This document shows positions 1-5,463 of a stretch of DNA of 10,626 nt, piece after piece. Made by a program: the position numbers and the translations under genes. A model generated the notes under the pieces. It saw only the letters and a list, made by a program, of their open reading frames with translations. It was not told the DNA's origin and ran no database searches. Every line of letters begins with the position of its first letter. Positions within the stretch are counted from its first letter, which is position 1. The stretch comes from CBIFWW01 sp966186435 (GTDB lineage: Bacteria; Pseudomonadota; Gammaproteobacteria; Enterobacterales; Enterobacteriaceae): the NCBI GenBank assembly GCA_966186435.1, contig CBIFWW010000118.1, forward strand, positions 1 through 10,626. The letters run 5' to 3'.

Positions 1-34
1 TTATAGAGGTTTACTGAGGCTAAATGTAGCTATA

Positions 35-73
35 TTAGCCCCTTACCACCCGTTATCACCCTTTATAGCTCCC
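35..73. repeat. Degenerate tandem TTA...CCC motifs
   Basis: Four short units of the form TTA(n)CCC follow one another: TTAGCCCC (35-42), TTACCACCC (43-51), TTATCACCC (53-61) and TTATAGCTCCC (63-73). The TTA starts are spaced 8, 10 and 10 bases apart, so they lie roughly on one face of the helix. A weak hairpin, GGCTAA (18-23) with TTAGCC (35-40), overlaps the first unit. The strip lies just downstream of the 122-784 gene and holds no open frame. It could be an operator, iteron-like sites, or chance in AT-rich DNA; the function is unknown. Confidence 0.35.
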
Positions 74-121
74 TATACCTAAGCAGAAGCATTGAACGGA
101 ACAATAAATCTAATAAATAAC

Positions 122-784
122 TTATTTGCCATACTTAATAATATCTCTCGCAACTTTTACTTTCTTATAAAAAGTTGCTTGTTTTATCCCCTCTAGGGAT
201 ATGTTACGTTCTTGGCATAATGAGAGAATGTCATTGTAGATCACGCTTAAATCCGTATAGCTTGCTTTTCCATATTTACTCAATAACTCTATTAACAATG
301 CAATCAACTTCCAATTATTATTGTCTTCATCCTCCTTACGGTATTGTCCTCTGCCATTATTTCGAAGCCTTTTCCCAACCTCATATAACTCATTTCCACC
401 TAATGTAATTAACACATTAGCCCAATCTTTATCTTTTACTACCTGTTGCACAGCGATATTTATTCTTTCCTTAACCTCTAATGGCACAACACCCTCCCTT
501 TGAAAAATGTATGCCGCAGTTAATACTAAATTGGCTTCTATTCTTTTTTTTGCACTAGCGTTTTTATACTCGTCAAATAGCTGTATATTTCTTGTTATAG
601 CAGACCTTAACTTGTGGACATCTTTTAACTGCTCAGAAGATAAATCCTTCTCGCTAACATCATAGTCGAATCCGTACATTACCAATGCAACTTCATGCGG
701 CATAAGGTAAGTTAATCGTTTAAAATAAAAATATTTATCGTCTGTATTCACGTTATCCATCATCCCCCCATAACTATTCAGCAT
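122..784 (-). CDS. Unknown island protein, ~220 aa, next to integrase
   Basis: I do not recognise this protein. It is soluble and charged, with no signal peptide or membrane segment. Residues 24-41 (LTYLMPHEVALVMYGFDYD region) recall the helix of the type 'TPyEAA-llhG-dP' that opens many phage and island proteins. An acidic, asparagine-rich linker (residues 150-157) splits it in two. The C-terminal part (about 175-215) ends in ISLEGIKQATFYKKVK, which looks like a helix-turn-helix recognition segment, so DNA binding is possible but unproven. The first ATG (784) has no Shine-Dalgarno sequence; ATG codons at 763 and 760 follow a run of six G and may be the true start. The gene lies 24 bases after the int stop on the same strand, so co-transcription with int is likely. 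GC is about 30-35% in lines I counted, far below the core genes, which points to recent transfer. Confidence 0.7.
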   Translation of the reverse strand: MLNSYGGMMDNVNTDDKYFYFKRLTYLMPHEVALVMYGFDYDVSEKDLSSEQLKDVHKLRSAITRNIQLFDEYKNASAKKRIEANLVLTAAYIFQREGVVPLEVKERINIAVQQVVKDKDWANVLITLGGNELYEVGKRLRNNGRGQYRKEDEDNNNWKLIALLIELLSKYGKASYTDLSVIYNDILSLCQERNISLEGIKQATFYKKVKVARDIIKYGK

Positions 785-808
785 TTTAAACTTAAGGTAT
801 TATTAAAA

Positions 809-2071
809 CTATTTTACGTGAACGCGCGCAAAATCATAAGGTGTGATAGCTCCATTCTTGTTAGCATCAATGTAATCAGCCCACCATTGCAGCATTAATC
901 TTCTTTCTTCAAGATATTCAGAAGTATGCATATATGAACCTTTCACGTTTTTTCGTTCAACGTGGCTTAGCTGTCTTTCAATGGCATCATCATTCCATAG
1001 TTTCGACTCACTTAGTGCACCACGCGCCATAGTTCTAAAACCATGCCCGCATACTTCTGTTTTCGTATCATATCCCATTACACGTAATGCGCTATTTACT
1101 GTATTTTCACTCATTACTTTTTTGGGATCATGATCGCTGGGAAATATAACCTCGCCTTTACCGCTCAATGCATGTAAACGTTTAAAAATATCAAATGCCT
1201 GTTTGCTAAGCGGAACAATATGTTCAGTTTTCATCTTCATCCCACGCTCAGAGTGTTTTACGCCAGGAATAGGCGTGCGAATTCCGGGTATCGTCCACTC
1301 GCTTCGTTCAAAGTTAACCTCACTCCAGCGAGCAAAACGCATCTCACTTGAACGAATAAATGTCAGTAGCGTTAATTCAACGGCAAGCCGTGTCATTAGT
1401 CGCCCTTTATAGCGTGATAGTCTTTCAAGGAACTCAGGGATTCTTTTTGGGGGTAGCGCTGGGTGATGGGTCGCCTTAACGCTTAAAAGCGCTCCAGCCA
1501 TATCACTGGCAGGATTTGATTCAAGAAGGTCATTCTGCACACCGAAACGCATAATTGCGGTTACGCGCTGCATGAGCCGCTGCGCAATATCATGTTTACC
1601 TGCCGTATCGACAGCTTTGATCGGATTAAGAAGCTGGCAGGTTCTCAACGTTCTGGCATCAATTTGACCTATCGAGGGGAAAATATACTGTTCAAGCGTC
1701 AGCAGAACGCGACGGCAATGATCTTCGCTCCAAGTTAGGTTACTTGCGTGCCATTGCCTTGCGATAGTTTCAAATAAATATGCCCCCTCAATTTCAGCTT
1801 GTGCCCCCTTTTGCTCAGCTTTGGGGTCAATGCCCTGAGACAACAATTTCTTTGCTGCATCACGCTTACCCCGAGCTTCAGCCAAAGTGATCGTCGGGTA
1901 TACACCAAAAGCGAGCCGATCTTCCTTTTTGTCGGATGGGCGACGATATTTCATACGCCAGTACTTGGAACCTTTAGGGGAGACTTCAAGATACAAGCCG
2001 CCTCCATCAGCCATTTTATAGGCTTTCTCTTTCGGCTTTGCGGTCTCTATCTGGCGAGCGTTGAGTTTCAT
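809..2071 (-). CDS. P4-type tyrosine integrase of leuX island
   Basis: Site-specific recombinase of 420 residues that should integrate and excise the island at leuX. The N-terminal arm-binding domain (DUF4102 type, about 1-90) begins MKLNARQIETAKPKEKAYKM and contains DGGGLYLEV. A SAM-like core-binding domain spans about 100-190 and the catalytic domain about 205-400. The catalytic set is complete: R240 (FIRSSE), a beta-hairpin lysine near 279-281 (MKMKTEHIVPLS), H343 and R346 (GHGFR), H370 (SHVERK) and nucleophile Y380 (GSYMHTSE). The open frame runs upstream to a TTG at 2158, but those codons are the translated control region; the conserved family start is the ATG at 2071, which has no evident Shine-Dalgarno sequence. 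Length is normal for P4 integrases. It is transcribed away from leuX, in the same direction as the tRNA, as in intB of E. coli K-12. No frameshift or truncation is seen, so the enzyme should be active. Confidence 0.93.
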   Translation of the reverse strand: MKLNARQIETAKPKEKAYKMADGGGLYLEVSPKGSKYWRMKYRRPSDKKEDRLAFGVYPTITLAEARGKRDAAKKLLSQGIDPKAEQKGAQAEIEGAYLFETIARQWHASNLTWSEDHCRRVLLTLEQYIFPSIGQIDARTLRTCQLLNPIKAVDTAGKHDIAQRLMQRVTAIMRFGVQNDLLESNPASDMAGALLSVKATHHPALPPKRIPEFLERLSRYKGRLMTRLAVELTLLTFIRSSEMRFARWSEVNFERSEWTIPGIRTPIPGVKHSERGMKMKTEHIVPLSKQAFDIFKRLHALSGKGEVIFPSDHDPKKVMSENTVNSALRVMGYDTKTEVCGHGFRTMARGALSESKLWNDDAIERQLSHVERKNVKGSYMHTSEYLEERRLMLQWWADYIDANKNGAITPYDFARVHVK

Positions 2072-2125
2072 TTTGGGGGCACAAATCCTGATCGAATTGA
2101 CATGCCCCCGATTATGCCCCCAAAA
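2071..2125. repeat. 11-bp inverted repeat over int start and promoter
   Basis: TTTTGGGGGCA at 2071-2081 and its exact complement TGCCCCCAAAA at 2115-2125 flank the int leader. A third core copy, TGCCCCC, lies at 2103-2109, 12 bases from the copy at 2115-2121 and in the same orientation. The left arm includes the A of the int start codon; the two right copies bracket a -10-like CATAAT. This layout suits binding of integrase or an excisionase to shut off int, an inference from the known autoregulation of P4-family int genes. Confidence 0.6.
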
Positions 2126-2140
2126 GAGGGTAGACCACAA
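2111..2140 (-). promoter_or_regulatory. Candidate int promoter
   Basis: On the minus strand TTGTGG (2135-2140) and CATAAT (2111-2116, five of six to consensus) are 18 bases apart. Transcription would start near 2104 and give a leader of about 33 bases before the ATG at 2071. The -10 lies between two TGCCCCC motifs and the -35 overlaps the first phased hexamer, so a bound recombinase would block it. The -35 is poor; this is a prediction only. Confidence 0.4.
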
Positions 2141-2157
2141 GAGACCAGGAAAGACCA
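2132..2157. repeat. Three AGACCA/TGGTCT hexamers, 10-bp phase
   Basis: AGACCA occurs at 2132-2137, 2142-2147 and 2152-2157, each exactly 10 bases from the next, so all three face the same side of the helix. They lie between the leuX 3' end and int. The spacing and place fit arm-type integrase sites or an excisionase array; no protein footprint can be shown from sequence. Confidence 0.6.
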
Positions 2158-2235
2158 AGAAATAAGGTAACTTGCTTTTTTTAAAGGATTTTTTCTGGAT
2201 AAGTAGACTTCAAAAAACGTCAGAAGAAGTGTTAA

Positions 2236-2260
2236 TGGTGCCGAAGGCCGGACTCGAACC
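2236..2260 (-). other. Predicted attachment site at leuX 3' end
   Basis: P4-type integrases usually recombine within the T-arm and acceptor end of a tRNA gene, leaving the tRNA intact and a direct repeat of its 3' end at the far island border. Here int begins 165 bases past the tRNA CCA end and the tRNA is complete, which fits. The exact crossover cannot be read because the second copy is not in this window; none was found in 1-2235. Confidence 0.5.
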
Positions 2261-2320
2261 GGCACGTATTTCTACGGTTGATTTTGAATCAACTGCGTCT
2301 ACCGATTTCGCCACTTCGGC
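2236..2320 (-). tRNA. leuX: tRNA-Leu (anticodon CAA)
   Basis: Class II tRNA of 85 bases that reads UUG codons. The acceptor stem pairs GCCGAAG (2314-2320) with CTTCGGC (2240-2246), followed by discriminator A (2239) and encoded CCA (2236-2238). The anticodon stem GTTGA/TCAAC encloses the loop TTCAAAA with CAA at 2284-2286. The long variable arm and the T-loop GGTTCGAGTCC are present. From memory it matches E. coli leuX throughout. It is the integration site of the island to its left, and also a frequent pathogenicity-island site in E. coli. I see no convincing intrinsic terminator directly after it. Confidence 0.97.
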
Positions 2321-2346
2321 ACTGAAGGGATACGGAAAACGCTGCG

Positions 2347-2374
2347 ATTATACCTGTCATACCGATGTATGCAA
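2347..2374 (-). promoter_or_regulatory. leuX sigma70 promoter
   Basis: On the minus strand TTGCAT (2369-2374) and a perfect TATAAT (2347-2352) are 16 bases apart, giving a start near 2340 and about 20 bases of 5' leader before the tRNA. The bases after the -10 (CGCAGCG) are GC-rich, like the discriminators of stringently controlled stable-RNA promoters. Confidence 0.8.
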
Positions 2375-2529
2375 GGGCTAGTATCATGTCTCTATGCTAA
2401 ATGCTTAAATTAACATCAACACACTTACTTATCTGTTTTGCCATGAGTTTCTTTATAGCGCCTGATCCGCTTTGTAATAGCCATATAGACTCTCGTTATG
2501 CTCAGCGCACTTAGAACGCTGATAAGATG

Positions 2530-2539
2530 GTCAGCTGAC
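2530..2539. other. 10-bp palindrome upstream of ahr
   Basis: GTCAGCTGAC is a perfect palindrome about 80 bases before the ahr start. The stretch 2375-2620 holds no gene that I can support; this palindrome and a possible promoter at 2577-2585 are the only marks in it. A dimeric regulator could bind here, but a palindrome of this size may be chance. Confidence 0.2.
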
Positions 2540-2576
2540 TTCTTGTATTCCCTTCCACAGGCATCCCATAAATGGA

Positions 2577-2585
2577 TGCTATACA
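2577..2585 (+). promoter_or_regulatory. Possible extended -10 promoter for ahr
   Basis: TGC followed by TATACA (-10 at 2580-2585) would start a transcript near 2592, about 30 bases before the ahr ATG. No good -35 lies at the right distance, so it would rely on the TGn extension or an activator. Weak prediction. Confidence 0.3.
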
Positions 2586-2620
2586 CTTTCAAGTCAGGTA
2601 CGTCACTACAGGATCTAGCC

Positions 2621-3640
2621 ATGAGCACCATTAAAAGTTATGCCGCATCCCAGGCGGGTTCCACGCTGGATCTGGTGGATATCGAGGCCGGTGAACTGCG
2701 AGCCGAAGACGTAGAAGTGACCGTGGATTACTGCGGTATCTGTCACTCGGATCTCTCGATGATTGATAACGAATGGGGGATGTCCAGCTACCCACTGGTG
2801 GCGGGCCACGAAGTTATCGGCCATGTCACGGCGCTGGGCAGTGCGGCGCAAAGCAAGGGCCTGAAGATCGGACAGAAGGTGGGGATTGGCTGGACGGCGC
2901 GCAGCTGCGGCCACTGTGATGCCTGCATCAATGGCGATCACATCAACTGTCTGGAAGGCACGACTTCCACCATCGCCAACCACGGCGGCTTCGCCCAGAA
3001 GATCCGCGCCGATTGGCAATGGGTGATCCCGATGCCGGACAGCATCAACCTTGAGTCCGCCGGGCCGCTGCTATGTGGCGGTATCACCGTATTCAAACCC
3101 CTGCTGATGCATAACATCACCGCCACTAGCCGAGTGGGGGTGATCGGTATTGGTGGCTTGGGCCATATCGCGATCAAGCTGCTGCATGCCATGGGCTGTG
3201 AAGTCACTGCCTTTAGCTCTAACCCATCAAAAGAGCAGGAAGTCCGTGGTTTTGGCGCTGATAACGTGGTGAACAGCCGCGATCCTAAAGCCTTAACCGC
3301 TCTGGCCGGTCAGTTTGATTTGATCATCAACACCGTGGCGGTGGATCTCAACTGGCAGCCGTACTTTAAAGCCCTGGCCCACGGCGGGAGCTTCCACACC
3401 GTGGGTGCGGTGATGAAGCCGTTCGAAGTGCAGGCTTTCACCCTGATTGGCGGGGACCGCAGCATTTCAGGTTCAGCCACCGGTACGCCGTTCGAGCTAC
3501 GTAAGCTGGTGAAATTCACCGCCCGCGCCAAGGTTGAACCGCAGATTGAGATGTTCCCGATGTCACAAATCAATGAGGCTATCCAGCACGTGCGCAACGG
3601 CAAAGCCCGTTACCGCGCAGTGTTGAAAGCCGATTTCTGA
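2621..3640 (+). CDS. ahr: NADPH-dependent aldehyde reductase Ahr (zinc MDR)
   Basis: Medium-chain zinc alcohol dehydrogenase, 339 residues, cytosolic, which reduces a broad range of aldehydes to alcohols with NADPH (E. coli YjgB/Ahr). Catalytic zinc ligands are C41 (GICHSD), H63 (GHEV) and C152 (LLCGG). The structural zinc cluster is C96, C99, C102 and C110. The Rossmann motif GIGGLG lies at 176-181, and SSNPSK (199-204) after the second strand is typical of NADP preference. The frame is open back to 2498, but the family start is the ATG at 2621, preceded by AGGA at 2610-2613. From memory it follows E. coli Ahr along its full length. It stands alone beside leuX as in E. coli and ends at a bidirectional terminator shared with the convergent kinase gene. 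Confidence 0.96.
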   Translation: MSTIKSYAASQAGSTLDLVDIEAGELRAEDVEVTVDYCGICHSDLSMIDNEWGMSSYPLVAGHEVIGHVTALGSAAQSKGLKIGQKVGIGWTARSCGHCDACINGDHINCLEGTTSTIANHGGFAQKIRADWQWVIPMPDSINLESAGPLLCGGITVFKPLLMHNITATSRVGVIGIGGLGHIAIKLLHAMGCEVTAFSSNPSKEQEVRGFGADNVVNSRDPKALTALAGQFDLIINTVAVDLNWQPYFKALAHGGSFHTVGAVMKPFEVQAFTLIGGDRSISGSATGTPFELRKLVKFTARAKVEPQIEMFPMSQINEAIQHVRNGKARYRAVLKADF

Positions 3641-3644
3641 TGTG

Positions 3645-3672
3645 AAAACGGCGGAGTAATCCGCCGTTTTTT
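3645..3672. terminator. Bidirectional terminator between ahr and kinase
   Basis: ACGGCGGA (3648-3655) pairs with TCCGCCGT (3660-3667) around a GTAA tetraloop, with four A before and six T after, so it can act from both sides. It starts 5 bases after the ahr stop, and the stop codon of the kinase gene (3671-3673) overlaps its T-run. Confidence 0.92.
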
Positions 3673-5314
3673 ACTTGCTTGCCAGCGCGGCAAATACCGC
3701 CGCAACCGCCACCGCCCCCGGGTCTTTCACCCCTTGCAGGTGGGCCTCATTCACATAGGACGAGCGCCCGGCCCCGGCTTTGGTGATATTGGCCGTTTCG
3801 TCGGCCCCCTTCTGTGCCGCTTTGGCCACCGTCTTGAGGTTTTTGCCGGTAAAGTGCTCCAGCGCCGGTTGCAAGGCATCAATCAAGGTGCGATCCCCCA
3901 GTCTGGCCCCCCCGTAGCGTTTCATCTGGTTCAGCCCCGCCATCAGCGCCAGCGGCAGCGCTTTGCCCTCCGCCATTTGCTGGCTGGCAGCGGTGAAGAA
4001 GATTGACATTAATACCCCGCTGGAGCCACCCATCACCGTCGCCAGCCGCTCGCCAATCACCGCCATCAGCGCCACCGGCTCATTCAGCGGCAATTTGCCC
4101 TGCTTCAGTTGGTCGGCAATATCCCGGGCGCCGTTAGAGAAGGTGGTACCGGTGTCGCCATCACCCACTTTGGCATCCAGGGCGTTGAGTTTACTCTCCA
4201 GATGGATCAACGCCTGGGTGCCTGCTTCTATCAGGGCTTTTGCATGGGGGTTATCGGAAGCCTTGGCATCCACGCTATCGTGCACCTTACGCTGTTTCAT
4301 GCGTAGCATCGGGGCGAAGACCACCATTGGCCGCCAGCCCAGGCTCACCACCTCAGCCTGGAGCGCCTTGGTGATGGCATCGTTAAGCACGATAGCCGTC
4401 AATGAGAAGCCTTTCATATCCAGGGAACTCACCAACGGCGCCGGGCCAATCAGGAAATCTATTTGTTCGCTGATTTCACTGTGGGCCAGATCTTTGGCGA
4501 CAATACCCATCTCCAATTCCGAGGTGCCCCCCAGATTGTTAATCAGTATCCCCAGCCGGGCTTTTTCCCCGGTCATCAGCCGCAGCTGTTTCGCCATCGC
4601 CTCAACAATCTTTTTGCTGTTATGGCTCTTCAGAGTGTAGGCCCCCGGCTCGCCGTGGATGCCCAGCCCCAGCTCCACATGGCCGGGCTTGATGCGGGCT
4701 TCGTGCTCCTCGGCCCCCGGCAGGTTACAGGTTTCCATCGCCACCCCGAGGGTGTAGATGCTTTCACAGGCCTGCTGGGCCAGCTCGCGCACGTCCGCCA
4801 GCGCTTTGCCCTGTTCAGCGGCAAAGCCCGCTACTTTATGCACTAGCGCCGTCCCGGCGATACCGCGCGGGTGTTTGTTGTCCGGCAGGCTGATGTCATC
4901 AGCCACGATGACCATCTCCACCTTCAGGCCATAGCGCCGGGCTTTTTCCGCCGCCAGGCCGAAGTTAAGCCGGTCGCCGGTGTAGTTTTTAACGATCAAT
5001 AGGCAGCCGCGATCGCCGGTCACCGCCATGATGGCATTGAGCACTGCATCCACACTGGGGGAGGCAAACAAATCCCCGCACACCGCCGCCGTCAGCATCC
5101 CTTTGCCGACAAACCCCACGTGGGCCGGTTCATGGCCGGAGCCACCACCGGAAACCACCGCCACTTTGCTTTTATTCCAGTCGCTACGCATAACCACCCG
5201 TATGGCGGGGTCGACATCAAGCAAGGTAAGGTTGCGGTGAGGGGAACAAATAATGGCACCTTCGATAGCGTCATCGATCAGTTTTTTTCGATCGTTGAAG
5301 AAGAATCTGGACAT
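3671..5314 (-). CDS. ATP-dependent dihydroxyacetone kinase (fused DhaK-DhaL)
   Basis: Single-chain kinase of 547 residues, cytosolic, that phosphorylates dihydroxyacetone (and commonly glyceraldehyde) with ATP, feeding dihydroxyacetone phosphate into glycolysis. The DhaK domain (about 1-330) has GGGSGHEPAH (56-64 region) and the substrate-binding histidine H220 in GIHGEPG. The DhaL ATP domain (about 355-547) has DAKVGDGDTG with magnesium-binding aspartates D380, D385 and D387, and GGSSGVL (429-435). Residue numbers coincide with those of the Citrobacter freundii enzyme. The frame is open 54 codons further upstream, but the conserved start MSRFFFN is at 5314 with a Shine-Dalgarno AGGA at 5319-5322. 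This is the ATP type, not the PEP-dependent DhaKLM of E. coli K-12. No dhaD, dhaR or phosphotransferase partner is adjacent. It lies between ahr and yjgR, where K-12 has the idn genes. Confidence 0.95.
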   Translation of the reverse strand: MSRFFFNDRKKLIDDAIEGAIICSPHRNLTLLDVDPAIRVVMRSDWNKSKVAVVSGGGSGHEPAHVGFVGKGMLTAAVCGDLFASPSVDAVLNAIMAVTGDRGCLLIVKNYTGDRLNFGLAAEKARRYGLKVEMVIVADDISLPDNKHPRGIAGTALVHKVAGFAAEQGKALADVRELAQQACESIYTLGVAMETCNLPGAEEHEARIKPGHVELGLGIHGEPGAYTLKSHNSKKIVEAMAKQLRLMTGEKARLGILINNLGGTSELEMGIVAKDLAHSEISEQIDFLIGPAPLVSSLDMKGFSLTAIVLNDAITKALQAEVVSLGWRPMVVFAPMLRMKQRKVHDSVDAKASDNPHAKALIEAGTQALIHLESKLNALDAKVGDGDTGTTFSNGARDIADQLKQGKLPLNEPVALMAVIGERLATVMGGSSGVLMSIFFTAASQQMAEGKALPLALMAGLNQMKRYGGARLGDRTLIDALQPALEHFTGKNLKTVAKAAQKGADETANITKAGAGRSSYVNEAHLQGVKDPGAVAVAAVFAALASK

Positions 5315-5342
5315 GGTTTCCTGAATTTCTGCAAAACGTATC

Positions 5343-5425
5343 AAAAGCATAGACCCTGGTGCGGCCTCTGGCGCAAAATCCGGAATTACCTGGATCCCTA
5401 CGGGGCCAAAGGCGGCTATGCTTTT
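5343..5425. promoter_or_regulatory. Symmetric control region, kinase / yjgR divergent
   Basis: A perfect 10-bp inverted repeat, AAAAGCATAG (5343-5352) and CTATGCTTTT (5416-5425), spans the divergent gap, with arm centres 73 bases apart, about seven helical turns. Each arm carries TATGCT pointing toward its gene, 32 bases before the kinase ATG and 42 before the yjgR ATG, so each can be a -10 element. Neither has a good -35 at 16-18 bases. Near the middle lies an imperfect palindrome, ATCCGGAATTACCTGGAT (5378-5395), that could hold a regulator. The sequence is seen; the function is inferred. Confidence 0.4.
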
Positions 5426-5463
5426 TAACATTACGTTAGAAAATTCCCCGAAAGGACGGCACC

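Noticed and set aside
2072..2158. 29-codon N-terminal extension of the integrase starting at a TTG
   Set aside because: The extra codons are the int control region with its repeats; the conserved P4-integrase N-terminus starts at the ATG at 2071.
2188..2235. A/T-rich runs after leuX as an intrinsic tRNA terminator
   Set aside because: The only stem (CTTC/GAAG with a long loop) is too weak and no stable hairpin precedes the T-run.
2498..2620. 41-codon extension of Ahr
   Set aside because: The family starts at MS-IKSYA; AGGA stands 7 bases before the ATG at 2621, and upstream codons show no homology that I recognise.
2425..2631. 68-codon minus-strand frame upstream of ahr
   Set aside because: No ribosome site, odd composition, and its start overlaps the ahr start on the other strand.
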